Assembly: GCA_034003145.1 (NCBI GenBank)
Contig: JAVEZE010000121.1
Span: forward strand, 1-8,285
Length of the DNA stretch: 8,285 bases
Source: JACKPD01 sp034003145
GTDB lineage: Bacteria > Spirochaetota > Spirochaetia > CADAEX01
Reading direction: 5' to 3'
Both the position numbers and the translations under genes were made by a program. This document shows positions 5,437 through 8,285 of the stretch, one piece after another. Below the pieces are notes generated by a model, which made no database searches, was not told the DNA's origin, and saw nothing but the letters and a program-made list of their open reading frames with translations. Each line of letters starts with the position of its first letter. Position 1 is the stretch's first letter.

Positions 5437-7497
5437 TTACATTAACCCTAATTCCTGGAACAATTTTTTATAGGTTCTAAAATGCTCGGATTTTGCGAAT
5501 TCTTCTATTTTGCCTTCAGGCAATGCTTCAAGCAGCTGATCAAGATATACAAGTACTGATTTTATTTCTATTTTAAGGTTTTCAGGAATATCATCAAGAT
5601 TTTTTTTATCAGAAACAATCTCCTGTTCATTCTGCTCATCCTGCTCCTGTACATCAATTGTTTCCTCTTCCTCTTCCGGAATATCTGTGAAAATGTCGTC
5701 TGCCGGCTGTGATTCTTCATCAGTCAGAATATCAGCGATATTGTCGGCATCATCAAGATCAATTGAGACATCATTATCAGAAGCTGGTTCAGCCTGCGGT
5801 TGAGATCCAATCTTAACATCAGGCTTTTCAAATGTTGTATCAAAGTCAATTTCTTCATTTATTTCAGGAATGGATTTTTCTTTTTCTGCAGCTGTTTTTT
5901 TATTGTCTGCTGTCTCGTTTGATAAATCCTCATCAATTGTAATTTCATCTTCAAGTGATATTTCTTCATCAATTGATATATCCTCAATCTGAAAATCTTC
6001 AGATTCAGGAATTTCTTCAAAAACTGATCCCTCATCAAGCGTGGTTTCTTTATTGTCATAGAGGGTGAAATCATTATCCAGCGTTATTTCTTCCTCTTCT
6101 TCAGCAGCTTCTTCTATAGCCTCTTCAGAGGTAAAGTCATCTCCAAGCGTCAACTCTTCCTCTTCTTCAGCTGCTTCTTCTATAGCCTCTTCAGAGGTAA
6201 AGTCATCTCCAAGCGTCAACTCAACCTCTTCATCAGCTGCTTCTTCTATAGCCTCTTCAGAGGTAAAGTCATTTCCAAGTGTCAACTCTTCCTCTTCTTC
6301 AGATGGTTCTTCAATAGCATCTTCTTCAGCAGTAAAATCTTCTTCCAGTGCTATTTCTTCTTGTATTGAATCAAGTGATATTTCTTCATCTTCGCTTTCA
6401 GGTATATCAAGAGTAAGTTCATCATCAAGCGACATTTCAAATTCATTCTCATCATCAAATGCTGTTTCCTGTTCAGGTAAGGAAGCGGCATCTTTTTCAA
6501 TATTTTCCTCTTCAGGAAGATGATAATCATTTTTTACTTTCAAATCTTTTTCTGTATTTATGATGTCTTCTTCAGTAATTTCTTCTGATGAATCAGATGC
6601 TTCGCTAATTATTTCTTCAGGCTTACCGTCAAGAAAATCAAGTTCATCCCTGTTTTCCTCATATTCACTTGCCTCTGATTGACTTGTTTCCGCATCTTTA
6701 TCTTCGAATAAATCCTCGGAAGGTATATCAATTTTAATAGCCTCTTCTGAAACTTCAGGTGAAGATTCAGATATTTCTGCTTCTGCTTCTGCTTCCAGTT
6801 TTTCTCCCTCTTCAAAAACCGGTGTTTCTTCTGTTATTTCTGCAGTATTGAAAATATTGTCAAGTTCATCTCCAGTCAGCGCAATTGTCTCATCTCCGTC
6901 ATCAGAGAAAAATCCGCCTGAGGCAGATTCATCTTCCTCAGTTTTACCATTTTCTTCAGAAACTTCAGCTTCTCTTGCTTCCAGTTTTTTATATTTTGCC
7001 AGTTCTAGTTTAAGTTCGTGAAGCTCATTTTTTATGGAAGAAAGATCGTTTTTAAGATCAGTGGCAATACGGGATATCATTTCAAAAGATTTATTTTCCT
7101 GTTCATCATAAAAGCTTTCTGTTTTTGGAGAAGATTTCAATGCTTCTTTTGATTCAATTGACTGTGGTATTTCAATATCGATAAATTCTTCTTCATCATC
7201 CAAAAGATTGTCAGAGTCGGGTTCTGCATATTCATCTTCAAAATCAAGATCATCTATCTCCTGTACATTGAAAAGATCTTCTGTCTCTTCTCCGTTTTTA
7301 ACATCTTCTTCAAGTGAATCAAGCAGCCGTTCTTCTTCTTCTGTTAAAAGAAAATTATCAGAACTGCTGTCAAGATCTGTCAATTCAAAATCATCAGAAG
7401 CAGAAATGTTTTTGTCATCTGTATAATTATCTGGACCGGACTTGACCCAAACTCCATAATTTTCAAGTTCACTATCGTTTTTATCTACTTCCAGCAT
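5437..7497 (-). CDS. Large acidic low-complexity protein with coiled coil, tandem repeats and helical C-terminal domain
   Basis: This 686-residue protein starts at ATG 7497, not at TTG 7503. Near the N-terminus is a short non-acidic motif, YGVWVKSGP (14-22), followed by an acidic tract. A likely coiled coil spans about 137-178 (DLKNDLSSIKNELHELKLEL). Residues 336-482 contain no Lys, Arg or His, and within them lie the 22-residue tandem repeats (about 389-478). The last 53 residues (634-686) look folded and helical: IEIKSVLVYLDQLLEALP, then KIEEFAKSEHFRTYKKLF, then QELGLM. The protein is probably mostly disordered and cytoplasmic, with its two ends and the coiled coil as binding elements. I recall similar tails in spirochaetal proteins but cannot verify this here. 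As first gene of the run it may be a scaffold for the downstream proteins. No enzyme motif was found. Confidence 0.88.
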   Translation of the reverse strand: MLEVDKNDSELENYGVWVKSGPDNYTDDKNISASDDFELTDLDSSSDNFLLTEEEERLLDSLEEDVKNGEETEDLFNVQEIDDLDFEDEYAEPDSDNLLDDEEEFIDIEIPQSIESKEALKSSPKTESFYDEQENKSFEMISRIATDLKNDLSSIKNELHELKLELAKYKKLEAREAEVSEENGKTEEDESASGGFFSDDGDETIALTGDELDNIFNTAEITEETPVFEEGEKLEAEAEAEISESSPEVSEEAIKIDIPSEDLFEDKDAETSQSEASEYEENRDELDFLDGKPEEIISEASDSSEEITEEDIINTEKDLKVKNDYHLPEEENIEKDAASLPEQETAFDDENEFEMSLDDELTLDIPESEDEEISLDSIQEEIALEEDFTAEEDAIEEPSEEEEELTLGNDFTSEEAIEEAADEEVELTLGDDFTSEEAIEEAAEEEEELTLGDDFTSEEAIEEAAEEEEEITLDNDFTLYDNKETTLDEGSVFEEIPESEDFQIEDISIDEEISLEDEITIDEDLSNETADNKKTAAEKEKSIPEINEEIDFDTTFEKPDVKIGSQPQAEPASDNDVSIDLDDADNIADILTDEESQPADDIFTDIPEEEEETIDVQEQDEQNEQEIVSDKKNLDDIPENLKIEIKSVLVYLDQLLEALPEGKIEEFAKSEHFRTYKKLFQELGLM
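6065..6331 (-). repeat. 66-bp in-frame tandem repeat, about four copies
   Basis: Units begin at 6065, 6131, 6197 and 6263 on the plus strand, exactly 66 bp apart. A degenerate fifth begins at 6332 after a 69-bp step. The units at 6131-6196 and 6197-6262 differ at only 3 of 66 bases. Each encodes 22 residues of the form LTLGDDFTSEEAIEEAA plus an acidic tail; half the residues are Asp or Glu. The outer units are more diverged. Confidence 0.95.
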
Positions 7498-7503
7498 TTC
7501 CAA

Positions 7504-7508
7504 CTCCT
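7504..7508 (-). promoter_or_regulatory. Ribosome binding site that sets the start of the acidic gene
   Basis: On the minus strand AGGAG lies 6 nt before ATG 7497, an ideal distance. The alternative in-frame TTG at 7501-7503 directly abuts AGGAG with no spacing, so it is very unlikely to be the start. This is the clearest Shine-Dalgarno site in the window and suggests that the first gene of the run is strongly translated. Confidence 0.85.
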
Positions 7509-7698
7509 GATTTTAATAATACTAATCAATTAAACACAAACTAATTAATTATCGTTGTTTTTCAATAAAAAATTGATAATTATTATTATTAAATAAATAA
7601 GATAAACATTTTAAACAGTATAAACTGAAAAACAGCGGTTTTCAATCATGCTTTTCATGTTTTTCTCTATTTTATATTTCTTGTTTAACGATAATATA

Positions 7699-7704
7699 TA
7701 TAAT
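7699..7704 (+). promoter_or_regulatory. Candidate -10 element for the beta-barrel gene
   Basis: A perfect TATAAT at 7699-7704 lies 23 nt before ATG 7727, predicting a leader of about 16 nt. The -35 is poor (TTTCTT at 7677-7682 with a 16-bp spacer; TTGTTT at 7681-7686 is only 12 bp away). The surrounding DNA is so AT-rich that a chance match is quite possible. Confidence 0.35.
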
Positions 7705-7726
7705 AAAATAAAATGGTTGTATTTAA

Positions 7727-8285
7727 ATGAAAAAAATATCTTTAATTGCGCTGTTTCTGATTATTATGGTTCCTGCCTTGATTTTTTCTGATTCTGTATC
7801 GGAAAATCAGAAAAAAGGATTTTCATACTTTTTTTCATATCCGGTTCTTATGGCCGAAGATGAGGAATTCCCGTGTATTTACGGCCTTGGGGCAGGAATA
7901 AACATTGATCTTGGCGGAAAAATACCGGTATTCAACCTTACAGGAATTGAATTTTCAGCTGGCTACAATCTGCTTGATGTCGATGAGTACTATCATTATT
8001 TCTCTACAGGGCTTGGCTATTATATAAGATCATCTTTTGACTTCCCTGTAAATTTTGGATTCAGATTCAGCGCCGGCGCCGGCTGGGTAATAGAAACAGA
8101 GACGAATTCCGATACAGACAATAATTACCGGATGAACGGGTTATATACTGCCTTTTCCCCATTTGTTGAAATAAAGACACAGAAGCACTTTTATTTTGTT
8201 ACAGGTTATGAAGCCAGGGATCAGAAAATAGAACACTCCTTCGATGAGGGAGATAATAAGGATCGTGATGACAGGGTTCATTTTG
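7727..8285 (+). CDS. Secreted, probably outer-membrane beta-barrel protein (partial, right edge)
   Basis: An open frame starts at ATG 7727 and stays open for 186 codons to the window edge. It begins with a classic signal peptide: KK, a hydrophobic core (ISLIALFLIIMVPALIF) and a likely signal peptidase I site near IFS/DS at residues 21-22. There is no lipobox cysteine. The mature part has alternating aromatic and small residues typical of beta strands in barrels: YGLGAGINIDLGG (52-64), GIEFSAGYNLL (73-83), YFSTGLGYYIRSSF (91-104), FPVNFGFRFSAGAGWVI (106-122), LYTAFSPFVEIKTQ (139-152) and FYFVTGYEA (155-163), joined by polar turns. This suggests an outer-membrane or surface protein of unknown function. 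The Shine-Dalgarno region is weak. It is divergent from the acidic-gene run, and no functional link is shown. Confidence 0.83.
   Translation, partial: MKKISLIALFLIIMVPALIFSDSVSENQKKGFSYFFSYPVLMAEDEEFPCIYGLGAGINIDLGGKIPVFNLTGIEFSAGYNLLDVDEYYHYFSTGLGYYIRSSFDFPVNFGFRFSAGAGWVIETETNSDTDNNYRMNGLYTAFSPFVEIKTQKHFYFVTGYEARDQKIEHSFDEGDNKDRDDRVHF

Larger units (their letters stand above)
7498..7726. other. Divergent AT-rich intergenic region
   Basis: These 229 bp separate the minus-strand gene run from the beta-barrel gene and must hold promoters for both. For the minus strand no convincing -35/-10 pair stands out; a TATTAT lies in an AT-rich stretch near 7517-7522 without a good partner. The octamer AACGATAA occurs once on each strand, facing the gene it precedes (7549-7556 minus, 7687-7694 plus). 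No RNA gene was recognised. Confidence 0.5.

Noticed and set aside
5859..6074. Minus-strand frame of 71 codons within the acidic gene
   Set aside because: A frame-shifted reading of low-complexity acidic codons, rich in Lys and Leu. The same applies to 6609-6815.
6065..6331. CRISPR array or mobile repeat
   Set aside because: The repeats are contiguous without spacers, in frame, and encode protein; no cas genes are present.
6065..6523. Plus-strand frame of 152 codons, almost entirely Ser, Ala and Val
   Set aside because: It is the complement of the Glu-rich repeat gene: GAA/GAG codons read in antisense give TCn serine codons. There is no ribosome site, and its composition is explained by the real gene.
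7208..7426. Plus-strand Ser-rich frame of 72 codons
   Set aside because: Same antisense artefact of the acidic gene.
7627..7643. Short hairpin (GAAAAAC / GTTTTC) in the divergent intergenic region
   Set aside because: No gene ends here and no U-run follows directly, so it is not a credible terminator.
7713..7730. Five-codon leader frame (ATG GTT GTA TTT AAA TGA) overlapping the beta-barrel start
   Set aside because: Too short and lacking a ribosome site; expected by chance in AT-rich DNA.

Overview
The window is AT-rich, gene-dense bacterial DNA. It holds four complete genes in one minus-strand run, one complete plus-strand gene, and one truncated gene at each edge. No rRNA, tRNA, CRISPR array, transposase or integrase was seen. 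The best taxonomic guess is a spirochaete of the Treponema/Spirochaeta type. The reasons are paired MptE-like/MAF-type (DUF115) proteins next to a GAF-like protein and a giant acidic protein with a conserved-looking helical tail. This rests on family recall, not on a search, so it is moderate confidence only.

Layout. Bases 1-160 (minus) carry the first 53 codons of a protein with one N-terminal membrane segment. A 91-bp divergent spacer (161-251) contains a strong extended -10 promoter so close to the next ATG that the mRNA may be leaderless. Bases 252-1091 (plus) encode a complete MEMO1-family protein (AmmeMemoRadiSam protein B). Its 3' end overlaps by 14 bp, tail to tail, with the last gene of the minus-strand run.

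The minus-strand run (7497 down to 1078) has four genes in transcription order: a 686-aa extremely acidic protein with a 66-bp tandem repeat; a 346-aa protein with a GAF-like fold followed by what looks like a degenerate GGDEF fold; and two 550-residue MptE-like/MAF-type putative glycosyltransferases that are diverged tandem paralogues. Junctions are a 1-bp gap, an 8-bp overlap and an 8-bp overlap, so the genes are very probably co-transcribed and translationally coupled. A plausible but unproven reading is a surface- or flagellin-glycosylation module (the two MAF-like enzymes) joined to a sensory or scaffold pair (GAF/pseudo-GGDEF protein plus acidic protein). I regard this cassette as the most interesting item in the window.

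A 229-bp AT-rich divergent region (7498-7726) separates the cassette from a plus-strand gene starting at 7727. That gene encodes a secreted, probably outer-membrane beta-barrel protein and runs off the right edge. The acidic gene is annotated here from ATG 7497, because its Shine-Dalgarno site abuts the alternative TTG at 7503.
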